DNA from: Congeria kusceri
Taxonomy: Eukaryota > Mollusca > Bivalvia > Myida > Dreissenidae
Direction: 5' to 3'
DNA length: 64,000 nucleotides
NCBI GenBank assembly: GCA_027627225.1
Contig: CM051027.1
Span: 86,057,951 to 86,121,950, forward strand
Below are positions 1 to 12,838 of the stretch, one piece after another. Made by a program: the position numbers and the translations under genes. Each line of letters starts with the position of its first letter. Position 1 is the first letter of the stretch. The notes under the pieces were generated by a model. It did not search any database. It was not told where the DNA came from and worked only from the letters and a program-made list of their open reading frames with translations.

Positions 1-303
1 TTTGTCTTCTTATATAAAACACTTTTATACAAATTTTATCACAGCTGTTAGCATTCAGTGTCAACAACCATTGACTGACTGTGTGTGGCTCATGTCTTAA
101 TTTACTTTTAATTGACTCTGAGGGGTATTTGTTGACTTGAATTCCTAATAGGATTGATTTTTTGATAACCACAGATTACATAATTTCCTTATGGAATCTG
201 AGTAATAGCTTATGGCGGACGTTGCAGTTGTAATTTCTAGTTATTTTGACAACTAACAATAAGCCAAATGTTGGTTTTATTTATAATATGAATAATCTCT
301 TCA
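1..303. other. AT-rich DNA, nothing recognised
   Basis: No reading frame, repeat or RNA gene that I can support is visible here. Confidence 0.5.
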
Positions 304-760
304 GAGCGCAACTCCTGCTTCGTTTCTCAAGGGATTTCGACCAAACTTTCCTAGAACTGTTGTCACCAAGTGCCCCAGCGCATATTGTTGGGCTTTTGTG
401 ATTCAATAATTTTGGGCGAAATTATGGCTCTTTGTTTATTTTGCACCTATGTAATATATAGTGAACAATCTCTGCTGAGCACAATTCCTCCTACATTTCT
501 CAAGGGATTTCCACCAACTTTTCACAGAACTATGGTTACCAAGTGCCCCAGCGCATATTGTCAGACTTTTGTGATTCTATCATTTTGGGCAGAATTATGG
601 CACTCTGTTTGTTTTGCACATATGTGATATATAGAGAACAATATCTTCCGAGCGCAACTCCTCCTAGATTTCTGAAAGGACTTTGACCACACTTTCACAG
701 AACTACTGTAATTAAGTTCCCCAGTACATATTGTCAGGCTTTTGTGATTCCACTATTTGG
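304..760. repeat. three-unit tandem repeat, period ~173 bp
   Basis: Units start with GAGCGCAACTCCT or GAGCACAATTCCT at 304, 477 and 650. Each runs through a 'caccaagtgccccagcgcatattg' type core (third unit more diverged). The small frame at 370-627 lies inside two units and is not a gene. Confidence 0.8.
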
Positions 761-1678
761 CATAATCATGGATATTTCAGGCCGGGCAGTTTCTGGCCTG
801 AGCCGGATTTCTGGCCTTTGTAGCCGACATGGACCAGTCCTGAGATTCGTTCAGATCTGTTAAAATTTGGGGGGTGGGGTTTAGGTCCTTTTTTTTTCAC
901 TTTCATTAAAAAAATTAATTTACAGTCATAGAAAAACATCTTCCATCTGTTGGATATTGAAAACATGACATTGTCCCTTGTTTTCAATTGAAATATTGTT
1001 TTAAAGTTGCCATATGCAACTTTTCAACTTGTCATTTGCATTTAAGATATGACTGAAAATAATTTAAAACCATGTTCAAAGACGTCACAAAAGAAAGTAT
1101 ATTATTTTATAATATTGTTAATGAAGTTTGTTCATAGATGGCTCTATGTTGATGTAATACAGCTCTGGACATGGTATTTACAGAATATAGATTTCTAATT
1201 TGGGTAACCCACAGACATGTAATGTTGAAAATTAAATGTTTTGTCTACAGTGACATAACACATGCATTTATAACAGGAGAAAAAACTGATTTTTGAGAAT
1301 TTGCCCAATCTGATAAACTCTGCATGTATCGTTTCATCGCATACTTTCTGACCAGTGTTGTTATTGAATGTATTTCATGTTTGATGCAGACATTGCAATT
1401 ACTAAAGAAGTCTGATGTTATATTGTGGCAGCTATGAAAAACATGCAGTTTGCTCAGTTTTGCAGACTTGTCGGCATGCTCTGGTAGCGAATGTACAATT
1501 TGGTTGTGTGGAATGTTTTGAAGTCTTATCGGATTTCAGAGTTATTCAATTTGTAATGAAATTGCACATTTGTTAGGAAGTTTATTGACATTTATTGCAA
1601 TTAAGAAATTGTTATGTGGCAGTTATCTTTGATACTATTACAAATATAATACACACTTTTTTTTACCTGCCCACGTTT
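761..1678. other. unique AT-rich DNA
   Basis: I see only a short GGCC-rich patch near 779-880 with the phrase 'ctggcctgagccgg'. No gene or repeat structure is supported. Confidence 0.4.
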
Positions 1679-3110
1679 AGCTCACCAAAGTTCAAAGTGC
1701 TCAAAGGTGAGCTATTCTGGTCAATCACCATCTGGTGTCATCCAACGTTAACAATTTACTTAAATAACTTGTCTGAAACCGCTTGGTGAATTTTAACCAA
1801 ACTTTGCAGGAAATCTCCTGGAATGGCCCTTTAACAAATTCCTTAAATTAATTTGAATATGTGGAAATCTCTGCTTGCCATGCAACCAAAAGCCTTAAAA
1901 AATGGAAAACTTTAAAAATCTTCTTGTCAGAAACCACTGGCTGGATTTCAAAATAGTTTTCACAGAAATGTTTCTTGGGTCACTCTACCAGATTCCTTCA
2001 AATCATGTTGATGCGTTAAAAAACATGGTCGCCAGAGTGTGGGTCAGTTTTCTTTATATGGCTATTTAGAAAACTTGAAAAATATTTTTTTCATAAACCA
2101 CTCACTGATTTTCAAAATGATTTTGCATAAATATTCCTTGGACGACCTGCTACAAATTCCTTCAAATTATTTTGATTTGTTAAAAAGCATGACCGCCAGT
2201 GGGTGGGGCAGTTTTCCTTATATGGCAAGATAGAAATCTTTGAAAATCTTCCTGTCAGAAGCCATTGACCAGATTTCAAAAAGTTGTCAAAGAAATGTTC
2301 CTTGGGTGACCCTCTACCAAATTCCTTCTAATAATTTTGATTTGTTAAAAAACATGGCCAGCAGGGGCCGGGGTAGTTTTCTTATATGTCTATAAAATAC
2401 ATGTACTTTGAAAATCCTCTTGTCTGAAACTACTGATGTGAGTTCAAAATAATTTTGCATTAATGTTCCTTAGGTGACCTTCTACGAAATTACTTCAAAT
2501 TATTTTGACTTTAAAAAAACATGGCCACCAGGGGGTGGGGCAGTTTTCCTGACATGTCTGTATAGAAAACTTTAAAAATCTACTCATCAGAAACTGCTGG
2601 GTGGATTTCAAAATAGTTTTCCTTGAGTGACCCTCTACCAATTCCCGCAAATAATTTTGATGCGTTAAAAAACTTGATGGCCAGTGGGTCTGGGCAGTTT
2701 TCTTTAATTGGCTTTTTATAGAAAAGTTTGATTATCTCCTTGTCAGCACTGATAGGATTTCAAAATAGTTTTGCATAAATGTTCCTTGAGTGAACCCATA
2801 CCAAATTCCTTCGAATCCATTTGATTCACTAAAAAACATGGCCGCCAGGAGTTGTGGCAGTTGGCCTTATATGGCTATATTGAAAACTTTGAAAATCTGC
2901 TCGACTGAAACCAATTGCTGGATTTCAAAATAATAATGTATACAAACATGTTGCTTGGGTGGTTATCTACAAAATGCCTTCAAATTGTTTTGATTCGCAA
3001 AAAAACATGGCTTTCAGTGGTCTTTTGTGACCTCCTAAGTCAACATTTTAGTTCAAGCATCACTGAAGATATTTTAAAAAATTCTACAAGTCATTATGAT
3101 TCATTAAAAA
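1679..3110 (+). repeat. family A cassette: tandem array of ~164 bp units
   Basis: The 5' end is a diverged AGCTCACC...GGTGAGCT hairpin at 1679-1713, the start signature of family A. About seven units follow. Each has 'ctaccaaattccttcaaat', then 'aaaaacatggccgccaggg', then 'gaaaatcttcttgtcagaaac'; the phrases recur near 1985, 2150, 2317, 2482, 2635, 2805 and 2968. No family A 3' hairpin is seen, so the copy looks 3' truncated. Small frames inside it have no domain and drift with the units. Confidence 0.7.
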
Positions 3111-4446
3111 TATGCACATTGTTCCGTTACAAGAGAAACAATTTGTACAAGCTAAAACAGACAAAATGCAATTCAATACATATAACATATTAAAAAATAA
3201 ACACATGTACGAATTTCACGGAAAAATAGCGTTTCAATTATTGGTCCTCCATTTGGCAATTGTTGTGTAATTTAGTGCCCCTCAGTTGGGCCACACTAAA
3301 ATGTTGGGTCAAAATCATAACATCCGAAAGAAATCGAAAGTAGACATACTGACCTTGATTCAGTTTCAGTTTCATTTCATAAAAATGCGTATTAACAATA
3401 CCAGGTATATTTGTGGTATTTTCGGTATTGGTCCTTGACCAGTATTTGACTTTTGATTAAAAATCAACCAATCCTTACGCAATTCTTTTGGAATTTCTTA
3501 AGTATTCTATAATTAGTATATGAATTAGTTTTGTAACTCAATAGATTCTAAATTAGATGTGTAATTGGTGTTGCAGAATTAGGTATTAACGCAAATACAA
3601 GCCTTCTCTGTTGCTCTGAATAAATAATCTGCTTTTACCAGACCTTCATTCAGATCCACATAAATTTGGATAAATTTGGATACACAGGTTTCTGTGTATG
3701 CATACCAGGTAATTGATTTAATAATTTTATGATTTTTAAATGAAAATGAAGTGCCATGAAATGGATACGAACTTCACATTCTTATACATGTCCTGGTAAT
3801 TGATGATATTTATTCCAAGCCCAAGTTTGGAAGTATCCTAAAGTCGCAATTTAATGGTCTGCAATGGTTGAAAAGGTTGCTACACATGTTACATTTGAAG
3901 AGCAGTTTGTATGACTTTCATGTCTTATCAATGTTTTAACATGCAGAGTGAGTGAAAACAATCCCAGAAAACAATCAAGCCCAAATGTCTACCTGCTAAC
4001 AGGCACAAATGTGAAGTATTCCTACAGTTATTTAGTCTGTCCTGAAAATGTTTTGACAAGTAGTATTCTCCTTGGAAAATAGGTTAATGATAGTCGATTG
4101 ATTAATTTTTAATTAAAAATGTAGTTTGCAGAGAAAGTGGGAAGAGTTGGTGTAAATGGCATTTTACCCTATGTGTCTTAGTTTGATTGAATGGAAGGCC
4201 TGACAGAGAGAACAGTTTAATAGCACATAATTTATGATGCAACAAATTACCTGTCAATGAAAGGAGAGAACACAATTCAAGAGTGAATTTACTTTGACTG
4301 ACAGGTATACTTTTTGAACGGATTGTTCAGAATCTATGTTTTCCAGGGTTAGAACTATTGAGAAGGTGCAGTTGATTGATTCATAACTGTTTTGACTGAA
4401 ATTGACTTGCCTTCATGCATTTTTTTCTGATCTATTAACTTAATTT
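3111..4446. other. unique AT-rich DNA
   Basis: No coding frame or repeat that I can support. Confidence 0.4.
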
Positions 4447-4700
4447 TTATTATACCCCCACTTTTTGAAAAAGTGGGAGTTATATAGGAATCGCATGTGT
4501 TGGTCCGTGTGTCCGTCTGTATGTCCATCGGTCGTCTGTACATACATCCGTATTTCTTTTCAGCATAACGTCTTAATGCCTGGAAAGATTTTTATATAAC
4601 TTAAAATTATTATTTCACATGACCAGATGATGTGTAGCCTACATGACCCATGCTTATCTGTCAAGTCAGTGTCCACAGTTCAAGGTCAATATTTGTATTT
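4447..4700 (+). repeat. 5' fragment of a family C cassette
   Basis: It opens with a hairpin of the form TATACCCCCAC...GTGGGAGTTATA, then 'ttggtccgtgtgtccgtctg'. That is the same start layout as the family C copies at 23861, 25686 and 49964. The tandem body and 3' end are missing. Confidence 0.55.
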
Positions 4701-4995
4701 TGGGAGCATCCAAATTTCTAGTTTTGTATGTAATTAGGGAAAAATGAATATTTTCAATTGATTGGGCATTGATCTATTTAGTGAAACCATTAAAAGAAGG
4801 GAAATTTTAGTTGAATAAATTATAGATCATACTAAAATCAATTTAGTTGGAACCCATGTTTAATAAGTGTGTCAACAATATTTCAAAAGAGCTTAATTGC
4901 AATTGTATTTTTTCTTGGTTCATACTTTTTGCCATTAGAAGTCAGAGGAATGTGTTCTTAATACAAATTGATATAAATACAAGTTCATATGAGGG

Positions 4996-5246
4996 GCGTC
5001 GTGGGAAAACTGGACTTAATGCATGTGCGTAAAGTGTCATCCCGGATTAGCCTGTGCAGTCCGCACAGGCTAATCCGGGACGGCACTTTCCGCTTTAATG
5101 GTATTTTCTGTTTCAATGAACTGTTTTCTAACCACAAATCCACTTTAGGCGGAAAGTGTCGTCCCGGATTAGCCTGTGCGGACTGCACAGGCTAATCCGG
5201 GACGACAGTTTATGCCCATGCATTAAGACCGGTTTTCTCACGACGC
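4996..5246. mobile_element. foldback MITE with nested palindromes
   Basis: The 251 bp element starts GCGTCGTGGGAAAAC and ends GTTTTCTCACGACGC. The two halves are inverted copies of each other. Each half also contains its own palindrome (arms CCCGGATTAGCCTGTGC and GCACAGGCTAATCCGGG around CAGTC/GGACT), centred near 5060 and 5180. No target duplication is evident in the flanks. A second, 3'-truncated copy lies at 37866-38026. The overlapping frames on both strands (4985-5195) are products of the palindrome, not genes. Confidence 0.85.
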
Positions 5247-5279
5247 GTCACATATGTTTTGCTGTATGACGTGATAGTA

Positions 5280-6060
5280 CAGCAGCAGTCCTTAGAGTAG
5301 CGACTCCAGCGACATTGGAAGATCGAACAATAGGACAACCGACATTGACCGCCACTGCATAGTATGAAACATCAACTACGTACCAACTGAGGGAGACTGC
5401 TGATCAACAGGGAGCGACAATGACTACGACGCAACAGCAACAACAGATCAACAGGGAGCGACAACAACTACGACAGCGACAGCAACAACCGATCAACAGG
5501 GAGCAACAGAAAACACAAGAGACCAACAGGGTGTCACAGCCGACAGACACACAGAGAACACCATATACAGGAAGTGATGGCCGATCTACTGACAGAACAC
5601 TGAACAACAGAGAACAACTATACTACATAGAAATGTAAGGACGGACGCAGTTTCCGTGTTTCTGATGTCATGCGTCAACCAGCTGGTCAATACATCTTAA
5701 TTTCAGACGATTAGCTGAGGGCTGTACAGAGGTCATCACACAACACCGATTACTTCACCATTTACCTTGTGCAGCGGGTCTATCTGGAGCTGTTTTTGGA
5801 TGCAAGCATCTATATCCACTATGATCATTGTGCTGGGGGCCGGAAGAAGTAAGCCTTAAGCCTGCCCAGGAAAATGGGCGAAGCAGTATCTTCTAGGGTT
5901 CTATCTGGACATGAAGAACGAGGTGGACTAGAGGGCTCACTGTGTGAGCAAGATCAATGATGTCCTGTGGCGACCAGTAACGCCACCTCGACAAATCCAG
6001 CTGCCTGTGAAGTCCATGGGCTTATTCTCTAGCTCGTTAAGATTTGATTTTGCAGAATTG
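5280..6060 (+). repeat. CAA-rich 45 bp minisatellite and unassigned flank
   Basis: Three units of about 45 bp start with GATCAACAGGGAGC at 5402, 5447 and 5492. Because 45 is a multiple of three, the frame at 5420-5638 reads as a Gln/Arg-rich 72-residue peptide with repeated INRE motifs. There is no other sign that it is a gene. The rest, to 6060, is of mixed composition and I do not recognise it. Confidence 0.5.
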
Positions 6061-6117
6061 TAACCAGCTGGTCTTTCCTGCAAGAAAGATGTTGACATGT
6101 TAATATGATGTATATAT

Positions 6118-6945
6118 TTTGTGTATCTCCATTATATCGCGATGAGCGGGGTCCACGGATCGCGATATATCCGGATCGCGATATAACTTGCCAGGCCATT
6201 CAGTAGATATACATGTATACACTACCCTGTTTTTCCCCGATCTCAAACATAAATGTAATTAAGTAAATAACTCACCCTTTTCAATGTAGTTAACATCTAT
6301 TATGTATTAAATCCATATATAAAATATTCCATTTGTATATGAAAATATAAATATAATATTATTCCTTCAATTCCGTTGAATAAATTTCAAATCGTGTATA
6401 AAAATATAAGTCCGAAACGCCTATCCGAATTTCACTATTCACGTGAAGTAAACATAAATTCTGTTAACAATTACAACACACATGCATTTCGTGTAAACCC
6501 TTTTCTGTTTGAAAAAGCGCGCGAAAAATTGCTGACAATCGTACAACGTCACGTCGTCCGCATGGAAAGCGTGGGTGTATTGATGGCCATATAAAAACTT
6601 TGTAGCGCAGAGAACATTGATATCTTTACTTTTGTATAAAAGTTTCGTAGCACACAGCAACAAAATTAGGTGTCTATATCGCGAACGATATGCGGTTAGC
6701 ATTTCTCCTGAAACAAAAAAGAAACAGATAAGCCGTATCAATTACGTTATTGTAATTCAGATAGCTCAGTACTGATTTATGACAGTTACTGTATACACCC
6801 TCCACGTGGACTGCGTGTAATTCTGGTGCTAATGAGAGTGACAGCAGTGAAAGGACGTTGTCATGGGTGGCACGCGCGCTGTAAGCTGATGTCAAACTGT
6901 TACACTTTGATGTTGAGCGAGTTGGCGTATTGTTTGTCGCACTAA
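6118..6945 (+). mobile_element. truncated copy of the TA-flanked ATCGCGATATA element
   Basis: This stretch aligns over ~830 bp with the two halves of the element at 27758-29712. It has the same subterminal ATCGCGATATA motifs at the left. It lacks the terminal CACTGCAG and the right terminal repeat; it runs into an unrelated tandem repeat at about 6950. It lacks the TTAA insertion present in the other copy, so it serves as the empty site for that insertion (near 6290). Confidence 0.7.
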
Positions 6946-6949
6946 CTCC

Positions 6950-7745
6950 ACTGGCCATAAAAGGGCCATAACTCCACTGAGGGCGGAAAAAACTTCACCA
7001 AAATACCCAGGTGCATAATTTCACATGCTGATTAATATGTATATAAAGTTTCATTACTCTAGCAGTAATACTTTTTGAGTTACCCGCAACACTAGTCCAA
7101 AAATGTCATTTTTTGCTAAAAAAGGTCCATGACTCTGATGTGTGAAAAAAAAAAAGTTAGCAATAATGTTCGAGTTACAAGCAACACAAGTCCAAAAATG
7201 TCAGTTTTTGGTAAAGAAAGGTTCATACTCCGCTGATGTTGGAAAAAACTGCACCAAAATGCACCTGAAAGCAGTTCCCGACGGGTGGAAATTTGACATG
7301 CCGAATGATTCTGGGTCCCGGGAAATACTTTGTTTGGATTTTAGATCCTGGTAATATTGGCCCCCAGGCCATTTGATACACCAGTAAACCATCCCCCATT
7401 GAGGGGATTTAGACAAAAATGCAATTATACCTTGGTGCACAAGTTCACATGCTGATTAATATGTTCATAAAGTTTCATCACACTAGCAGTAATTATTTTT
7501 GAGTTATGCACGACACAAGATCAAAAATGTCTTTTTTTGTTAAAGAAGGGCCATAACTCTGCTGATGTAGGAAAAAATGCACCAAAATGGTCAGGTGCAC
7601 AAGCCTCAAAGCTGATGAATATGCTTATAAAGTTTCATCACTCTAGCAGTTATATTTTTTTTGTTTTAGTTATGGGCAACACAAAAATCGGACAGACGGC
7701 TGGACGGACAAGGGCAAATCTATATGCCCCCCCCCCCCCTCTAAA
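6950..7745 (-). repeat. tandem array ending in a poly-C tract
   Basis: Diverged units carry 'gggccataactc(t/c)', 'cacatgctgattaatatg' and 'aagtttcatcactctagcag'; good matches start at 6964 and 7549. The right end reads 'cggacagacggctggacgg' and then 13 C residues (7727-7739). This is the mirror of the start of family C cassettes, so I place the element on the minus strand. The frames at 7142-7440 are array shadows. Confidence 0.6.
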
Positions 7746-8480
7746 GTGGTGGCAGAAAAAGTTGCTAAGTGTAGTGTACATGTACATACGTGTGAATGCT
7801 AATCTTCATGATAACAACAATTACAGTGGAGCATTGTAATTATCAATGTAAAATGTGTATTAAGAACTTGATTGTAATATTTTTCCTCAAGTATCATTTT
7901 CATCTTTTGTTTGAAAATTGTGCTATTTTAAGACAAATTTTATCTTAAATTTTATGACAGAAAATTCATAACTCATTCATAACTACTTGTTTTTGATGAG
8001 TATTTGATGAAACTTAATATAGAAGTGTTTACATATCAAGTCGAATTATTATAATACTGATAGAACATTATTTTAGATAAAAAATATTGATGTAATCTTA
8101 TTTTAATGTAAGAAATTTTTTTTTTATGTAAAGTAGATATTCGACAACTTGTTCATGAATGATTAGTCAGTGTCCATAAAAATTTAGCTGACCGATGGAG
8201 ACACTGACAGGATTGTATGCGGATACAGACACATGGAAAGATTCCTGCATATTTCAACTAGAGTGATATGTCATGTTACAGACATTGATCATGGACACGG
8301 ATGATGGATCATGCATACATGGAAAAGTGGCCATAATCTTGATGGCTTGCAGTGTTAAGTGTGTACTGCTACCTGCAATAAGAATTCATTCATGGTAGAT
8401 GTATGTTGAACACTCATTTATTGATTTGACAACATTTCATGTGTTCCTTATAAAATCCGAAAATAGAACAACGCTTGGGC
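7746..8480. other. unique AT-rich DNA
   Basis: Nothing supported beyond a short inverted repeat near 8168-8210 (GTCAGTGTCC / GGAGACACTGAC). Confidence 0.4.
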
Positions 8481-8800
8481 ATTGTTTTTATGCTTCCACA
8501 AAAAGGGAGGCATTAAGCATTGCACTTGTCCATCAGTATGTGATGTATTTCCCAAAATTTTGTGGACTCAACTCCTTTTTAACTGCTTGGCATATTTCGC
8601 TCAAACTTTCACAGCTGAAGAACCGTTAGGTTGTTTCCATGAGTCCATATCCGTATGAAAATTGAAGAACACATTAAAAATTGTTATGCCTGTTCCATAT
8701 TTTTGCAATCTCATTAAAATCATCTCGGAAGCTACTATATTATTCACTTGCTGGATCTGATGACTTCGCATTAGGGGTCACATTCAGATGACCTTTTTAG
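8481..8800 (+). repeat. 5' fragment of a cassette related to family C
   Basis: It begins with TATGCTTCC...GGGAGGCATTAAGC, an imperfect hairpin, then 'ttgcacttgtccatcag'. This is the family C start layout. It decays into unique DNA. Confidence 0.45.
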
Positions 8801-9177
8801 AAGTCAATCGTACTGTTGCCTTCAAAATCTTGTGATATTACTTCATATATAAAACACAAATACTATGCATGAAATTGATGTGAACTTTGAATGTTTACTC
8901 ACCTAATGTACCACTATATCCATTGTTATCCCTGTGAAAATTAACTGTAAATGATTTATTCCTGAGGATCAGCTGGAAATGCATAATTTTTCATAAACCG
9001 TGACCAAACATTGCTGTGCAAAAGGCAGTTTAACTGGGTTTTATTGTTCGGAAGGTCATTTGAACGTGATCTGTTATATGATGTCTTCAGATCCTAGCAA
9101 TGTTAGAATTTGATTTTAATGAGATTGATATCTCCGTATCCGCAAGTCAGAGTCCCTATAGTGTGTCTGTATAGAAT
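8801..9177. other. unique DNA flanking the ISL2EU-type transposon
   Basis: No gene. The last bases (AT at 9176-9177) are the left copy of the target duplication. Confidence 0.4.
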
Positions 9178-9252
9178 TAACCAGTAGACAGCGAGACGAT
9201 AGCTCCGCCCACTGATCACGTGACCAAACCTTGGACAACTTTCGACGACAAA

Positions 9253-12200
9253 ATGGCCGACACGCTATCGTTGAGTGCTATTCCCAGCTCGTTTGGCGAA
9301 CTTTTTTTGCAATATAAGCCGTCATTGTGACAGAGAATTCAAGGGCGAAAGTTTGCGAATGAGTCGTATGTTGCCTTTGTGAATTTTTATAAAGGTTTGG
9401 ATACGGAAATCTTGGTTAAAGCCGGGGTTTATCGAAGGCAGAGGCGTAATGACGATGCGCATAAAATCAACTTGTCGGTGGAGGGAGATTCGATTTTAAA
9501 TGCACTTTGCAGTTGCACGGCAGGGTATGTCAAGTTTACGTGTTCTTTGTTAGTAATTAAATTGTATAAAACCAACATTTAAACAATTAATCATAATTAG
9601 CTATTGTCGAATGTCCTTATTGTTCAAAATCATTATGTAAACATTGCATCACTGTGCTAATTAAATTGCCTAAACTACATTTGATCTACATTCAACAGTA
9701 CTATATTATAATAATTGATATATTGTACACCACTACACAGTATAGACAGTATCAATGTTTGCTCCAGCGTTGGAAATGTTTTATTGCATTTAAGAAATAA
9801 TTTTGGATTTATCGTTGTTTATCAGTCAATAAACAACGTCATGGAGTTATGATGCGTAGGAAGTAAACCACAAGGGCGTTAAATTATTCCATTTATAACA
9901 TGATCTGTCAAATTATTTTGCAATTGTAATGAGGAATACATTTTACTATTCTCAGCTGCGCTAGGAATCTGGAGTACTTTTTTCGTTGTTTATTGTGTAT
10001 TTTAACAACGAAAATTTTGTTCTTTGTCTATAGAAGCGAGTATCATGTTAGAATGAGAATTAGGTCTATGATTCCTTGGTCATACAAGAGACTGGCATGC
10101 ATTTAACATATAATGTATGATATTGTTTGTTATTTAAGACAAAAAAGTCATGATGAATAGTAAAAACAATTTCGCTTTTTGCAGTGCATCAGGTGAGTGT
10201 GCACACATCTTGGCAGTCGTGTTCAAGATCACAGATTGGATTCTGCTCGGTCTGAAAGAGGTGCCTGTAGACCCGGCCTGCACGTCTCTTCCCCAACAAT
10301 GGGATTGACTCCGCGGTGCAAAGATATTGCCAGAACCAGTTGCCACCATTGTGATATCAAAACCCGCAAATACTACAAGAAAGAAGCGACCACTTGTTGC
10401 AGACTTTACTGATAACAGGTATATACTTTTCATGAACAGATTACTGGTATTAGACTAAGGATAACTAACAATAAGTGTAAAATATATTAACTTTTTTTTT
10501 TTATAGATTAACACAGCTTTGCAAGTCACATTTATGCAACAAGTAAATCATTGATTTCTTTGAGTACAAAGTAACCAACGTGTAGTGGTATTTTGCTCTC
10601 TTTTTCACACCAACACATTTCATATAACATATTTATGACAACAATTTTTTGGTAGCAAGTATATTCATACATCAGTTTTGTTTTTCAATTTCTACATTCC
10701 CACAACATATATATTTTATTTCCAGAAAAATACAGTTGCTGAAGACTGACATTGAACATCTGCAGTCACTGGATAGGTGCCCAATTACATATTTGGCGCA
10801 TGATCCTGGTCATAACGGAACTGCCTGTGGACAGCAGAATTTAGGCAGTGCTCTAAGATATCAGGTATATTACATGATTACTAGTCCTGTATCATCAATG
10901 GCATAAATTGTGTCAGAAAACAGCAATTTAACCAAATATGATTCACAACAGGAAACAGGGAAAGGTCCACACGATTGTCAACTATTTTAAATTTCTTCAC
11001 ACGAGCTATTGCTCGTTCTACATGTACACGATGTTTTGCAATTTGGCGTGTTAATGTAACATCACTGGGTGTCATTTGCGTTGCTTTTGATGCAAATGGT
11101 GGAATAAGCAATTTAAGTCCAAGCATTTTAATTTCATCCTCAATGAGAAAGCCCTTGTCAACCATACCTGAGTCGCCTTTTTTCAACTTTCCAGCTGTTA
11201 TTAAATCACAAAGTAAATTCAGTAAACCACTTTGCTTTGTAATTTCCTTGTCTGATATGGAGCCAGAGAAAAGCATAGATATAAATATAAATGAGCCCCT
11301 GGGATTTATGCCAACTAAACCCTTAAGTGTAGTGGCCGACTTATAATCTGAGTAACACTGACTTAAAGATTTTAAAGAAGAAGGTCTTTCTACTTTAATC
11401 TCAGTTCCATCTAATATAACCATGGTTTCTGGAAATACTTCTTTGAACTTTGGTGGCATATTGTCTATTATCACATCTCTATTAGGCCAAATGGGTACAG
11501 ATCCAAATCTGAAAAACATATAGTTCATCCAATTTCGAAACAATAACCCAGCATCAGGTGGGGTGATACTGAAAAGGTTAGCTAAATGAATAAAGTCCAC
11601 ATTCAAACGCAGTTTAATGAGCACCATTAAAAACTGGTCTTGAAGCCTCATCGACTTGAACACTGAAATTCGTTTTTATATTTCAAATGGGATCTGTGAT
11701 TCATTTGGCACCAGAAACATACACATATTCATGAATTGTGTGTACACGAATCCAGTGTAGTACTTAAAGTTATTTTTAATGGATGAATCTCTCACAGATT
11801 CAACGGTCATTGGTTGACTTTGTTGGTGGCTTTTGCTTTGTTTCTCTACCTTGTTTATCACACTTTTGAACTTTACATTTTCACATCTAAGTTCTTCATT
11901 ACACAGTATCTGTGCTGCTAGTTGCCTCTTCAACGAGTCATTTTCAGCTGTGATTGCCAAAATCTGCAATGGTGCCACACCAGAATCTGGAAAAAAAAGT
12001 ATTTATATACAGCTATTGTTTATGGATATGCTACATATTTTGTATCATTAATCTATTTCAGTTGCCCCTGGTTGAACAAGCAGACAACACTGTTGGTCAG
12101 TCTTTTCCTTGTGGACAGCTGGCCTTTCCAGTGGTTACAGACACTGACTGGAGCAAGGCGGATGATGAAGACTGGTCAAAAGTTGAGTTGACTTTGTCGG

Positions 12201-12838
12201 AGGCTGTCCAGTTGGAAAAAAACACAAGACAACAGAACAGCTGTGAGTTGTGGATGGACCAGCGGAAGCACAGAATTACTGCGTCCAATTTGGGCCACTA
12301 TATGAACAGACGCTTGTCTTTCACACAGAAATTTGTGGATTCTGTTTAAAAACAGAAGCCATTTAAATCACCTGCCACGTCATATGGCTCTGCAAATGAA
12401 AAGGTTGCCCGACTGATGTATCAGAAGAAAACTGGCAATCATGTGCATGACTGCGGGCTTGTAGTCAACCCGGCATTCCCATTCATTGGAGCCATACCCG
12501 ATGGGAAAGTGTGCGACTCCAAGACCATGGAAACGGGTATCCTAGAAATAAAGTGCCCGTTTTCAATAAGGGACATGAGCATTATGGATGGTATCACTGC
12601 CATGAAAGGTCGCACTCAATTCCATTTGGAAATGGATGAGAACAAAATCAAATTAAAAAAAAATCATGCATACTTCTTTCAAGTGCAAGGACAGTTGCTT
12701 GCTACAGGAGCCCAGTTTTGTGATTTTGTAACTTTTACAAAGTGTGAAATTCTTGTCGAAAGAATTTTTCATGACAAATCTGTCCAGTCTGATATAGTAA
12801 AAAAAGCTAGAATGTTGTATAAAACTTTCCAGTTTTAA
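9253..12838 (+). pseudogene. SWIM zinc finger + YqaJ-type exonuclease of the transposon
   Basis: I resolve four exons with GT/AG borders and compatible phases: 9253-9524, 10185-10418, 10726-10864 and 12062-12838, giving 474 codons including the stop. The SWIM motif is split by intron 1: CSCTAG ends exon 1, and GECAHILAV opens exon 2 (CxC...CxH). Exon 4 has the YqaJ/lambda-exonuclease-like fold signature: RITAS, then YGSANE, then PDGK, then LEIKCPF (the acidic and ExK catalytic residues) and a YFFQVQGQL helix. The role of this nuclease in transposition is not settled; a function in processing ends or repair would be inference. Three in-frame stops break it: TGA at 9328, TGA at 10306 and TAA at 12347, while frame and splice sites are otherwise kept. 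The ATG at 9253 is chosen because the frame stays open from it to the SWIM exon apart from the TGA. A candidate AATAAA lies at 13180. Confidence 0.85.
9812..10020. repeat. short interspersed repeat inside YqaJ intron 1
   Basis: It starts with a palindrome CGTTGTTTA...TAAACAACG (9812-9838) and ends with another, CGTTGTTTA...TTAACAACG (about 9984-10010). A similar sequence lies at about 34745-34920 outside the transposon, with the same 'ctgatgtgtaggaa' and 'gcagttgtaatgag' phrases, so it is a separate small element. Confidence 0.6.

Noticed and set aside
5420..5638. Gln/Arg-rich 72-residue frame as a gene
   Set aside because: It results from a CAA-rich 45 bp minisatellite; no domain, intron or neighbouring exon supports it.
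10975..11346. Plus-strand frame of 123 residues
   Set aside because: It is the antisense shadow of the DDE catalytic exon on the minus strand.
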